Assembly: GCA_947496695.1 (NCBI GenBank)
Contig: CANMEI010000001.1
Coordinates: 496,001-560,000 of the forward strand
Reading direction: 5' to 3'
Source: an uncultured Cellulophaga sp.
Lineage (GTDB): Bacteria; Bacteroidota; Bacteroidia; Flavobacteriales; Flavobacteriaceae
DNA length: 64,000 bases
This document shows positions 45,947 to 54,887 of the stretch, piece after piece. The first letter of the stretch is position 1; every line of letters begins with the position of its first letter. The notes beneath the pieces are model-generated. The model worked only from the letters and a program-made list of their open reading frames with translations. It was not told where the DNA came from and made no database searches. The translations under genes were made by a program, and so were the position numbers.

Positions 45947-45954
45947 CAAAAATA
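45947..45954 (-). promoter_or_regulatory. -7 promoter box of hemH
   Basis: TATTTTTG on the minus strand, 25 nt ahead of ATG 45921; it would drive hemH and the MATE gene. Confidence 0.55.
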
Positions 45955-46091
45955 ACACATGCTAATTTTAAAAGCTGTAATATTTTAATTACTTTATCTA
46001 TGATTCCATAGTTATATTCAATTTTCACACAGAATTAACAGCAAAACAAGAGTCTTTTCTTATGTTGCAGTAATTCATAAAATTAAAAATA

Positions 46092-47150
46092 ATGTTTACA
46101 AACCTATTTGATAAACCAAAAACATTCATAATTATACTAGGTACTGTTTTAACATTGGTACTTTTTCAATTTATTACTGTACGAATTTTAAGAAGGTTTG
46201 GTAAAGACCCAAAATATTTAATAAACAAAAGCGAAATTAAAAAGTTAAGCATACCTATTTTTATACTTTTCTTAGGTGTTTTACTTAGTGTAAGAATTAT
46301 TCATAAAAATTTAGGTATTACCGAGTTATCATATGCACTTGGAAAAATAAGTACTTTGCTTATTATTTTATCTATAACTTGGTTAATAATTGTTGTTTTA
46401 AAAGTTATTAAAAGAAAAGTTATCTCAAAATATGATGTAAATGCCTCAAACAATTTAAAAGCCAGACAGGTATATACTCAGTTTAATATTTTAGAGCGTA
46501 TTATTATTTTCATTATTGTAATTCTAGCAATTGGTATTGAATTAATGAGTTTTGATAGTATAAAGGAAATTGGAGTAAGTATTTTTGCTTCAGCAGGTGT
46601 TGCTGGTATTGTTATTGGTTTTTCTGCCCAAAAAATGATTGGTAGTATACTGGCAGGAATTCAAATTGCAATAGCACAACCAATAAAAATGGATGACGTT
46701 GTAATTGTTGAGGGTGAATGGGGGCGCATTGAAGAAATAACCTTAACCTATGTAGTAGTTAATATTTGGGATAAAAGGCGCCTAATATTACCTACTACAT
46801 ATTTTATTGAAAAGCCATTTCAAAACTGGACAAAAACTTCTTCTGATATATTAGGTACTGTTTTTTTACATACTGATTATAATGTACCTTTTGATGAACT
46901 TAGAAAAGAACTAACTAGAGTTTTAGAAAGTACCGATCTTTGGGATGGTAAAGTAAATGTTTTACAAGTTACTGATTCATTAGCACAAAGTGTAGAAATT
47001 AGAGCTTTAATGAGTGCTAAAGATTCACCAACAGCATGGGACTTACGTGTTTTAGTAAGAGAAAAATTAATTACCTTTTTACAAGAAAATTATCCTGAAA
47101 GCATTGCACGCACAAGAATAGTTTTGAAAAACAACGACGAAACAAAATAG
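46092..47150 (+). CDS. Small-conductance mechanosensitive channel (MscS family)
   Basis: 352 residues: about four membrane helices, then the MscS pore helix and beta domain (FASAGVAGIVIGFSAQKMIGS near residue 161, PIKMDDVVIVEGEWGRIEEI near 198) and a C-terminal alpha/beta domain. The channel releases solutes on hypo-osmotic shock. The signature is clear. The next gene starts 35 nt on, without a terminator, so they may share a transcript. Confidence 0.93.
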   Translation: MFTNLFDKPKTFIIILGTVLTLVLFQFITVRILRRFGKDPKYLINKSEIKKLSIPIFILFLGVLLSVRIIHKNLGITELSYALGKISTLLIILSITWLIIVVLKVIKRKVISKYDVNASNNLKARQVYTQFNILERIIIFIIVILAIGIELMSFDSIKEIGVSIFASAGVAGIVIGFSAQKMIGSILAGIQIAIAQPIKMDDVVIVEGEWGRIEEITLTYVVVNIWDKRRLILPTTYFIEKPFQNWTKTSSDILGTVFLHTDYNVPFDELRKELTRVLESTDLWDGKVNVLQVTDSLAQSVEIRALMSAKDSPTAWDLRVLVREKLITFLQENYPESIARTRIVLKNNDETK

Positions 47151-47185
47151 ATTAAAATAATAATACGTTATAATAAATATATACA

Positions 47186-50100
47186 ATGTTTTCTATTCGT
47201 TTTATGAAAATAAACACATTTACTAAATTATTTTTTATTCTTATTTTTATAAACGGAGCCATTGCAATACATGCGCAAGAAAAAAATAGTTTACTCTGGG
47301 AGATTTCAGGAAATGGATTAACGCAAAGCTCCTATCTCTATGGAACAATGCATGTTAGTAAAAAAATTGCTTTCCGATTAGACGATGTATTTTTTGAAGC
47401 ACTTAACAAAAGTGAAGTTATAGCTTTAGAATCTGACCCAAATACATGGCTAGAGATTGATGACCCTTCAGGTTTTGGTGAAAGTTTTATGACAAAAGGG
47501 TTTTATAATAGATCTTTCACAATGGATCCTCCTAGAAAAGAAGAAATAGCTGCTTTTCTAGGTCTTAATGATAAAATGATCAATAACATTTTATACCGAA
47601 CTGATCTAAATTCTCAAAATTTTGAAGAAGATACTTATCTTGATATGTTTATTTATCAAGCAGGAAAAAAATTTAACAAACCTATTGTTGCTCTTGAAGA
47701 CAATGAAGAATCATCAACTTTAGTTGGCCGAGCAAGTTTTAACAGCTTAAAAGATAGACCTGCAGAATGGTTGCAAAAAAAAATGCAACTACAAGAACCT
47801 TTGCAACTTTTAGAGGACGCATATAGAGAACGAAATATTAATTTATTAGACTCTTTAGATCAAGGCATGTATACCAACTACTACTTAAAAAACATGTTGT
47901 ACATCCGTAACCAGAATATGGCAATTAAGCTTGATTCTGTAATGAAAAACTCAAAAGTATTTGCAGGTATTGGCGCTGCTCATTTACCAGGTAAAAATGG
48001 CGTTATTTCTTTATTAAGAAAAAAAGGGTATAATGTTAAAGCTTTAACCTCAAGAACTACAAGAAAAGGAAACAAATTAAAAGAAATTTTTGAAGAAAAA
48101 ATAAAAGAAAACAACTATAGTTTAAAAACAGTTGATGACAATTTTTTCTCCATACTATTACCAAATAATTTATACCCAATAGCTGAATATTCTAATACAT
48201 TTTATGTTTCGCCCGACTTAGCAAATGGAAGTTTTTTTACAGCTAATAGAATTCCTACATTTTCATATTTAGACAAAAACAAAGCATTTACAATTGAAAC
48301 TATTGATCATCTTCTTTTTGAAAATATACCAGGTAAGATTATTGAAAAAAAATTCATTATAAAAAATGAATATAATGGGATTGATATTAGAAACATTCTC
48401 AAAAATGGAGAAGCACAACGCTATCAAATTTTTATAACTCCTTTAGAAATTATAATATTTAAAATGGGTGGACATGATAGCTATGTGACGCAATATTCCG
48501 ATAAAATTTTTAATAGTATAAAACTCAAAAGCTTAAATTCTAATCTAAAAAAAATAACTTCAAAATATGACGATTTTGAAGTTAATATGCCCGAAACATA
48601 TACATTTACAAATACAAAAAGAAATGGTAATCGATTAATTCAGGCATATGATTCAATAAATAATACCTATCAGTTTTTAAAAAAATCAACTTTACATGAT
48701 TATAACTTTATTGAAGAAGATACTTTTGAATTAAAGCAAATTCAAAAAATATTTTATAAAAAACTAGCTCTAGAAGAAAGCTATAATCAATTTAAAAATA
48801 ATAGCCTATCATCATCAGCTACAATTGATACTTTAACTAATAAAAAACTACATTTATTTACAAAATTAAAAGGGCATGATTACTATTTACTAGGTATGGT
48901 AACTGAAAATCCTGAGCTTGCTACTGCGTATTTTAATTCCTTTAAAATAAAAAATCCAAAGTATTCAGAAAGTTTTATAAAAGTGAAAGATACCGCTTTG
49001 TTTTTTTCAGCAATAACCTCCGTTAAACCACCAAAATTTGTTGCAAATAGCAATGACTATCAAAAAAAGGAAATAAAACCTTATAATGCTTACAGTAAAA
49101 AAACAGTCTATCAAAACAAAAATAATGAAGCCATAGCTGTTCAATTAAACAAATCTCATGATCTGTTAATGTTTCCTAGTATTGACTCTATATGGACATT
49201 AAGAAAAAAATTATATGCAAAAGAAGAGTTTAACATTAGAAACTATTCAACAAAAAACACCAAAGAAGGTTACAGTGAGCTACAACTTACACTTACTGAC
49301 ACTGCAAGTACCCGTGGAATTTTAATTAAAAATATAATTAAAGGAGGCTTACTATACGAACTAAAAGCCGTTATTGATACAACACAAAAACCAAGTAAAT
49401 ATATAACTGAATTTTTTAATAATTTTAAACCTTTAGACACTTTAATTGGTAAAGATTTAATTGCAGATAAAACCACAATTTTTTTTAATGCATTAAAAGC
49501 AAATGATAGTATTGCACTAAGTGGTTATCCATTTATTGCTTTCAATAAATCGCACATTGATTCACTTAGATATTACATTTCTGAATTTGATTACAGTGAG
49601 GATCAAAAAAAAATACAAAGCTTTTTAATTCAACGTCTGACAGAATTAGATGATTCTGAATCAATGGAATTTTACACTAATTTTTATCAGAACTCATATA
49701 ATAATTCTTCATCTCAAACTAAAATTCTACAAGCAATAGCTAAAAAATCGACTGAATTATCAGGCGAACAACTTTTAAGTTTAATGTCTAAAGACTTACC
49801 TTTAGTTTCTAGTGATTATGAAATTTATCAAATATTCAAACCCTATATGGACAGCCTAACTTTGGCTAAAAAATTATATCCTGAAATATTAGATTATAGT
49901 GCCATTGAAGAGTATAAATCACCCATATTCTCACTTTTAGCACAACTAAAAACAAATGGTCTTATAAAACCTAAGATTTATAAAAAATTCAGAAAACAGA
50001 TGTTGAATGATGCTAAAATCCAGCTAAAAAGAGAATTGGGTAACACTTCAAATAACAACATTAATAATTACCAAGTAAACCTTTTAAATGTAAAAAAGAA

Positions 50101-50725
50101 AAATGTTTTAGAGAGTTATATTCAGTTATTACATCCATTTATTAAAGAAAAAGAAGTTCAATTATTTTTTGACAAATTATCGTTATTAAATGATGCTGAA
50201 ATACAAACTACTAAAATAGCCCTTTTACTCTCTTCAGGAAATATAGTTGACGCTTTAGAAATAGAAAATTTAGCAAACGAATTAGACAGTAGAAATCTCT
50301 TGTTTACAAAATTGAAAAATGTTGGAAAGCTATCTTTTTTTCCTGAAAAATTTAAAACCCAACAAATGCTTTCCGAAGCACAACTATTTGAAAATAAAGG
50401 ATATAATAAATTTACAGATTCTATAAACTTTATTGCTAAGAAAAATATTACTTTTCGGAATAAAAAATATGTAGCATATGCATTTAAATATAGTAATGGT
50501 AGTGATTACGACAAAAATTTTAAAATGTATATGGCTATTTACAAAGATGATTCAAAACTAAAATCTGAGCCATTTTACAAAAATAATGGTCGAAGAATTG
50601 AAGATACTGATACTGATGAAGAAACTCTGAATTTGGTTATTGATGAGTTTATTTTAAAAGACAGAAAACGTGCAGAGGTTTACACACCTAATACATTAAA
50701 TAATTTCGGCTTTTATGACTACTAA
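47186..50725 (+). CDS. Giant TraB/GumN-domain protein with three internal repeats
   Basis: 1179 residues. The signal peptide ends HAQ near residue 30 (an in-frame ATG at 47204 also fits). Residues about 35-290 are a TraB/GumN domain (YLYGTMHVSK near 51, VIALESDPNTW near 81, VFAGIGAAHLPG near 259), normally about 300 residues alone. The remaining 880 residues are unusual: three diverged modules end in similar words (YSDKIFNSIKLK near 440, ATAYFNSFKIKN near 580, ITEFFNNFKPL near 745), then a long helical region (760-1060) and a beta tail. TraB/GumN proteins are peptidase-like; function here is unknown. Its 3' end overlaps DUF1460 by 11 nt. Confidence 0.8.
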   Translation: MFSIRFMKINTFTKLFFILIFINGAIAIHAQEKNSLLWEISGNGLTQSSYLYGTMHVSKKIAFRLDDVFFEALNKSEVIALESDPNTWLEIDDPSGFGESFMTKGFYNRSFTMDPPRKEEIAAFLGLNDKMINNILYRTDLNSQNFEEDTYLDMFIYQAGKKFNKPIVALEDNEESSTLVGRASFNSLKDRPAEWLQKKMQLQEPLQLLEDAYRERNINLLDSLDQGMYTNYYLKNMLYIRNQNMAIKLDSVMKNSKVFAGIGAAHLPGKNGVISLLRKKGYNVKALTSRTTRKGNKLKEIFEEKIKENNYSLKTVDDNFFSILLPNNLYPIAEYSNTFYVSPDLANGSFFTANRIPTFSYLDKNKAFTIETIDHLLFENIPGKIIEKKFIIKNEYNGIDIRNILKNGEAQRYQIFITPLEIIIFKMGGHDSYVTQYSDKIFNSIKLKSLNSNLKKITSKYDDFEVNMPETYTFTNTKRNGNRLIQAYDSINNTYQFLKKSTLHDYNFIEEDTFELKQIQKIFYKKLALEESYNQFKNNSLSSSATIDTLTNKKLHLFTKLKGHDYYLLGMVTENPELATAYFNSFKIKNPKYSESFIKVKDTALFFSAITSVKPPKFVANSNDYQKKEIKPYNAYSKKTVYQNKNNEAIAVQLNKSHDLLMFPSIDSIWTLRKKLYAKEEFNIRNYSTKNTKEGYSELQLTLTDTASTRGILIKNIIKGGLLYELKAVIDTTQKPSKYITEFFNNFKPLDTLIGKDLIADKTTIFFNALKANDSIALSGYPFIAFNKSHIDSLRYYISEFDYSEDQKKIQSFLIQRLTELDDSESMEFYTNFYQNSYNNSSSQTKILQAIAKKSTELSGEQLLSLMSKDLPLVSSDYEIYQIFKPYMDSLTLAKKLYPEILDYSAIEEYKSPIFSLLAQLKTNGLIKPKIYKKFRKQMLNDAKIQLKRELGNTSNNNINNYQVNLLNVKKKNVLESYIQLLHPFIKEKEVQLFFDKLSLLNDAEIQTTKIALLLSSGNIVDALEIENLANELDSRNLLFTKLKNVGKLSFFPEKFKTQQMLSEAQLFENKGYNKFTDSINFIAKKNITFRNKKYVAYAFKYSNGSDYDKNFKMYMAIYKDDSKLKSEPFYKNNGRRIEDTDTDEETLNLVIDEFILKDRKRAEVYTPNTLNNFGFYDY

Positions 50726-51575
50726 TACCATTACAAAATATATACTTACGCTTATTTTAAGTCTAAATTTTTTAGATAGTTTTTCACAACAATTAGTATG
50801 TTCTACTCAAGACAAAATAGCGGTAGAGACTAAAATTACACAACTAGAAGCTTTAACTAAAGCTAATTTAGGAGAAACTATGGTTGCTGTCGGAAAAACA
50901 TTTTTAGGCACTCCTTATGTTGCTAAAACTTTAGAAATAGGTGAAACTGAATCTCTTGTTATTAATTTACAAGGTTTAGATTGTACAACGTTTGTGGAAA
51001 ATGTATTAGCTTTTAGTTTACTTACTAAAGAAGATAATTCAACATTTGATGACTTTATAAAAGTTCTTGAGAAAATAAGGTATAAAAACGGAGTTTTAAA
51101 TGGCTACCCTTCACGTTTACACTATTTTTCAGAATGGATTACTAACAATAATAAAAAAGGTTTGGTAACTAATATAACAGGTGAAATAGGCGGAACTATT
51201 AGTACTAAAAAAATCAATTTTATGAGTACACATCACGAGTTATACCCTTATTTAAAAAATAATAATGATAATCTAGAAAAGATAAAAGCATCAGAAAACT
51301 ACTTAAATAATCAAGAGATTTGCATTCTACCTAAAAATGATATAGAAGCTAATGAGCACCTAATAAAATCAGGAGATATTATTGCCTTAACAACTTCCAT
51401 TAAAGGATTAGATATTACACATACAGGTATCGCAACACTTGAAAAAGATGGCCGTATTCATTTATTACACGCATCAACAACAGGAACCGTAAAAGTGTCT
51501 AAAAAATCTTTAGTTGAATATTTAAAAGGAATAAAAAACAATACAGGTATAATCGTTGTCAGAGCTATTAATTAA
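50715..51575 (+). CDS. DUF1460 family amidase-like protein
   Basis: 286 residues with a signal peptide (about 1-25, ending SFSQ). DUF1460 is an NlpC/P60-like fold: the Cys motif LDCTTFVENVLAFSLL near residue 91 and the His motif ITHTGIATL near 236 fit the catalytic pair. Family members cut N-acetylmuramoyl-L-alanine or related peptidoglycan bonds. Its ATG lies inside the last codons of the giant TraB/GumN gene, so the two are coupled. A terminator follows. Confidence 0.85.
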   Translation: MTTNTITKYILTLILSLNFLDSFSQQLVCSTQDKIAVETKITQLEALTKANLGETMVAVGKTFLGTPYVAKTLEIGETESLVINLQGLDCTTFVENVLAFSLLTKEDNSTFDDFIKVLEKIRYKNGVLNGYPSRLHYFSEWITNNNKKGLVTNITGEIGGTISTKKINFMSTHHELYPYLKNNNDNLEKIKASENYLNNQEICILPKNDIEANEHLIKSGDIIALTTSIKGLDITHTGIATLEKDGRIHLLHASTTGTVKVSKKSLVEYLKGIKNNTGIIVVRAIN

Positions 51576-51600
51576 AAACTACAACCAGAAAAAATCAATA

Positions 51601-51634
51601 AAAAAAGCCACCTTAAACAGGTAGCTTTTTTTTT
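51601..51634 (+). terminator. Terminator of the MscS-TraB/GumN-DUF1460 group
   Basis: AAAAAAGCCACCT (51601-51613) pairs with AGGTAGCTTTTTT with one C-A mismatch, followed by more Ts. It is 25 nt after the DUF1460 stop. Confidence 0.65.
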
Positions 51635-51657
51635 ATTGATTTAACTGCATTTTAAAA

Positions 51658-52446
51658 TTATCTATTTAAACACCAGTTAATACCTCCAATTAAATGTTTT
51701 CTAAAATCTAAATCATCATAAGAAGATTCAGTATGACCTAAACCTGTATAAAATGCTCTACCTCCATCATACTCATGATACCAAGCTATTGGGTGATTAT
51801 CTCCATTTTTACCACCAACATAACTAGTTTCATCTAGCCTTAATAACACATGTATATCTGGGCTAATATCTTTAAAATTATACCACTCATCAAATTGTGA
51901 CCATGTACTATTTAAATGTTCTGTAGCCATTTGTGAGCCATCAACAACATCTATAGTTGCACGTTGTTGTTTTGGATGGTTTACAAAATAAGCCCCTACT
52001 AATTTTCCATACCAAGGCCATTCATATTCAGTATCAGATGCTGCATGAACACCCATATAACTTCCACCATTTTGAATATAAGCTTCAAAAGCATCTTGTT
52101 GTTCATTATTCAAAACATCGCCTGTTGTATTCAAAAATAAAACCAATTTATATTTTGCTAGATTTTCTGTATTAAATTCTGTCGCATCTTCAGTACGAAT
52201 AATTTTAAAATCATTTCTAATACTTAATTGTTTTAATGTTTTAACACCTGTTTCTATTGCACCGTGTCTAAAACCCGCAGTTTTTGTAAACACCAAAACT
52301 TGTGGCTTTTCAGGCAACTCATAAACTGTATCTTTTACAGGCTCTGGTTGGTTTAAAACTACTTCTTGATCAATTTTTGCCCCACCGCAAGCAAAAAACA
52401 TTACACTTACACCAACCAATAAAATATTTTTTATTAAAAATTTCAT
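51658..52446 (-). CDS. ThuA-domain lipoprotein
   Basis: 262 residues with a lipoprotein signal (FFACGG, lipid Cys near residue 20), then a class I glutamine-amidotransferase-like ThuA domain: VLVFTKTAGFRHGAIETGV near residue 50, GGSYMGVHAASDTEYEWPWYG near 130 and HPIAWYHEYDGGRAFYTGLGH near 216. ThuA proteins act in trehalose/keto-sugar use in some bacteria and often accompany Gfo/Idh and DUF1080 genes. Here it lies 30 kb from those, so a shared pathway is weak inference. Monocistronic. Confidence 0.85.
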   Translation of the reverse strand: MKFLIKNILLVGVSVMFFACGGAKIDQEVVLNQPEPVKDTVYELPEKPQVLVFTKTAGFRHGAIETGVKTLKQLSIRNDFKIIRTEDATEFNTENLAKYKLVLFLNTTGDVLNNEQQDAFEAYIQNGGSYMGVHAASDTEYEWPWYGKLVGAYFVNHPKQQRATIDVVDGSQMATEHLNSTWSQFDEWYNFKDISPDIHVLLRLDETSYVGGKNGDNHPIAWYHEYDGGRAFYTGLGHTESSYDDLDFRKHLIGGINWCLNR

Positions 52447-52536
52447 ATTTGCTTTATTCTAATATTAATTTATAAATATCGTAATTTCTCTTTTATATTT
52501 AGGTAACTTTTTATTAAATATATAATAAATTAAAAT

Positions 52537-53424
52537 TTAACCCGCCAAAGTCATTAAATATTTTTTAGGGGTTGTTCCATACTTCTTTTTAAAGGCTGCT
52601 ATAAAATGACTAGATGTGCTGTAACCTACCTTTAGACCAACCTCATTAACATTATGTTGCCCACTTTCAAGCATTTTACGAGCATAATCCATCTTGTAAT
52701 CAAATAAAAAACTAAAGACAGAATCTCCATATATTTGTTTAAAACCTTCTTTCAGTTTTTTTAATGATAACCCTATTTCTTCTGAAAGCTCATTTAATGT
52801 TGGTGGTTCTGCCATTCTAGAAATAATAATTTCTTTAGCATTTCTAATTCTACGAACATTATCCTCATCAACTAAAAATGGGCATTGTTCAACATCTGCA
52901 TCTTCATTTCTATTAAAATAAAGAGATATTAACTCATAAACTTTACCTTTTATATATAGTTCTTTTATTGATGGGTGTAGGTTGTAATTCATCATCTGAC
53001 TTAAAATAACGGCAATTGCCGGATTAAAAGTTTCTTGACTATAATATTTTTTATCGGTATTATCTTTACTTAAAAAAGGGATGTAATCTGCCTCTTTAGA
53101 AAATAAAGAATGAAATTTTCGAATGGTCATTACAACAGATACTAACCACGAATTAGGGTTTAATTCTAAATTTAACGGCAAGTCTAATTGTGTATTGTAT
53201 AACAACAAAGAGCCTTCTTCAGCAACCTCTAAAGCGTAATTACCTTCATTAAAAATAAACTTAGCACTACCCTTTAAGCAAAAATGAAATTGTATGAATG
53301 AACTGTCTATTTCACGTGTAACTCTTTGCATATGAGCATCATCGTTCTGAATTTTCAAAACAAAAAAACCATCATCAATCAAGATTTCTTCAAATGAACC
53401 TTTAGCGGTATTTTCTTGAGGCAT
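52537..53424 (-). CDS. AraC-family transcriptional regulator
   Basis: 295 residues. The N-terminal 160 residues form a cupin-like sensor (FIQFHFCLKGSAKFIF near residue 43). The C-terminal HTH_18 pair spans about 195-295: PPTLNELSEEIGLSLKKLKE (first helix-turn-helix) and VNEVGLKVGYSTSSHFIAAF with KKYGTTPKKY (second). It is divergent from hemA with a 203-bp gap that holds a 31-bp palindrome. Control of the heme operon by this regulator is likely from context but unproven. Confidence 0.92.
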   Translation of the reverse strand: MPQENTAKGSFEEILIDDGFFVLKIQNDDAHMQRVTREIDSSFIQFHFCLKGSAKFIFNEGNYALEVAEEGSLLLYNTQLDLPLNLELNPNSWLVSVVMTIRKFHSLFSKEADYIPFLSKDNTDKKYYSQETFNPAIAVILSQMMNYNLHPSIKELYIKGKVYELISLYFNRNEDADVEQCPFLVDEDNVRRIRNAKEIIISRMAEPPTLNELSEEIGLSLKKLKEGFKQIYGDSVFSFLFDYKMDYARKMLESGQHNVNEVGLKVGYSTSSHFIAAFKKKYGTTPKKYLMTLAG

Positions 53425-53442
53425 AATTTTAAAATTTTATAT

Positions 53443-53473
53443 TGTTTTATTTAGAAACTTTCTAAATAAAACA
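53443..53473. promoter_or_regulatory. 31-bp palindrome between araC-like gene and hemA
   Basis: Two perfect 15-bp arms (53443-53457 and 53459-53473, inner sequence TTTAGAAA C TTTCTAAA) around one base. It lies 18 nt before the AraC gene start and 127 nt before the hemA -7 box. It suits a dimeric regulator operator. A terminator is less likely, since no gene ends here. Confidence 0.5.
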
Positions 53474-53599
53474 TGTTGAACAGTCTTATTTTACAGCAAA
53501 AATACTACAAAACAGGCATTTAACATCGAAATAAGTTCAAAAAAACTTGAAACGATACTTATTGTTCTTTCAGCGTTATTTTTTTCCGAATGATGAGCA

Positions 53600-53607
53600 T
53601 ACTTTTG
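53600..53607 (+). promoter_or_regulatory. -7 promoter box of the hemA operon
   Basis: TACTTTTG matches TAnnTTTG, 20 nt ahead of ATG 53628. It lies inside the longer in-frame reading from 53547, which argues that the shorter start is right. Confidence 0.6.
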
Positions 53608-53627
53608 TCGTCGATTGTAAGAATCTC

Positions 53628-54887
53628 ATGAAAGATTATCATATTTCTAAACACAACTCTTTATACACCATAGGTCTAAACTATAAAAAGGCAGATGCTG
53701 CAATACGCGGAAAATTTAGCTTAGACGAACCTACAATGGATAAATTGTTACAGCAAGCTAAAAAACAGGGAATTGATGGTCTTTTAGTTACATCTACATG
53801 TAATAGAACTGAACTTCATGGTTTTGCACAACACCCATTTCAATTAATTAAACTTTTATGTGACAATACTATTGGTACTGTTGAAGAGTTTCAAGAAGTA
53901 GCTTATGTTTATAAAAACAATGAAGCTATTAGTCATCTCTTTAGAGTAGGTACTGGATTAGATAGTCAAATTTTAGGTGATTTTGAAATTATCAGTCAAT
54001 TAAGACAAAGTTTCAACCGTTCAAAAAAGCATGAAATTGCAAATCCGTTTTTAGAACGCTTATGTAATTCTGTTATTCAAGCTAGTAAGCGAATTAAAAA
54101 TGATACTGAAATATCATCAGGTGCAACATCAGTAGCTTTTGCTTCAGTACAATATATTTTTAAAAATGTACCTGATATTTCTGAAAAGAACATACTACTT
54201 TTTGGAACAGGTAAAATAGGTCGTAATACCTGTGAAAATCTAATCAAACACACCAATAATTCTCACATAACACTTATTAATAGAACAAAAGATAAGGCTG
54301 AAAAAATTGCAGGAAAGTTCAATTTATTAGTAAAAAATTATGGTGATTTACAAACTGAGATTAGAAATACTGATGTGCTAATTGTTGCAACAGGAGCACA
54401 ATCACCAACAATTACTAAAGAATTAATTTATACAAAAAAGCCACTTTTAATATTAGATCTTTCTATTCCAAAAAATGTAGCAGATAATGTTGTTGATTTA
54501 CCAAATGTAAATTTGGTTCATTTAGATCACTTATCTCAAATAACTGATGAGACTTTAGAAAGAAGAAAACAGTTTATTCCTGAAGCTGAGGCTATTATTG
54601 AAAAAATTAAAGATGAATTTATACAATGGTTAGAAACTAGAAAGTTTGCTCCTGTAATTAAAGCTTTAAAGAAAAAGTTAAAAGTTATGAAAGATGAAGA
54701 ACTTGACTTTCAAAGCAAAAAACTAACAGACTTTAATTCAAAACAAGCTGATATCGTTTCTGAACGTATCATTCAAAAAATAACTAAACAATTCGCCAAT
54801 CACTTAAAAGGCGAAAACACTGATGCTGATAACAGTTTAGCATTAATAACAAAAGTGTTTCAATTAGAAGAAACTATAAATGAGTAA
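53628..54887 (+). CDS. hemA: Glutamyl-tRNA reductase
   Basis: Reduces glutamyl-tRNA to glutamate-1-semialdehyde with NADPH, the first committed step of C5 heme synthesis. The 419-residue form from ATG 53628 (MKDYHISKHNSLYTIGLNY) has the catalytic Cys in VTSTCNRTELHG near residue 46, the QILGDFEI motif near 115, the NADPH domain (ILLFGTGKIGRNTCENL near 186) and the C-terminal dimerisation helices. A longer start at 53547 would add 27 residues starting before the promoter box, so I reject it. Its end overlaps hemCD by 8 nt. Confidence 0.94.
   Translation: MKDYHISKHNSLYTIGLNYKKADAAIRGKFSLDEPTMDKLLQQAKKQGIDGLLVTSTCNRTELHGFAQHPFQLIKLLCDNTIGTVEEFQEVAYVYKNNEAISHLFRVGTGLDSQILGDFEIISQLRQSFNRSKKHEIANPFLERLCNSVIQASKRIKNDTEISSGATSVAFASVQYIFKNVPDISEKNILLFGTGKIGRNTCENLIKHTNNSHITLINRTKDKAEKIAGKFNLLVKNYGDLQTEIRNTDVLIVATGAQSPTITKELIYTKKPLLILDLSIPKNVADNVVDLPNVNLVHLDHLSQITDETLERRKQFIPEAEAIIEKIKDEFIQWLETRKFAPVIKALKKKLKVMKDEELDFQSKKLTDFNSKQADIVSERIIQKITKQFANHLKGENTDADNSLALITKVFQLEETINE

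Noticed and set aside
53547-53627. N-terminal extension of HemA
   Set aside because: The extra 27 residues do not look like HemA, and the extension contains the -7 promoter box.
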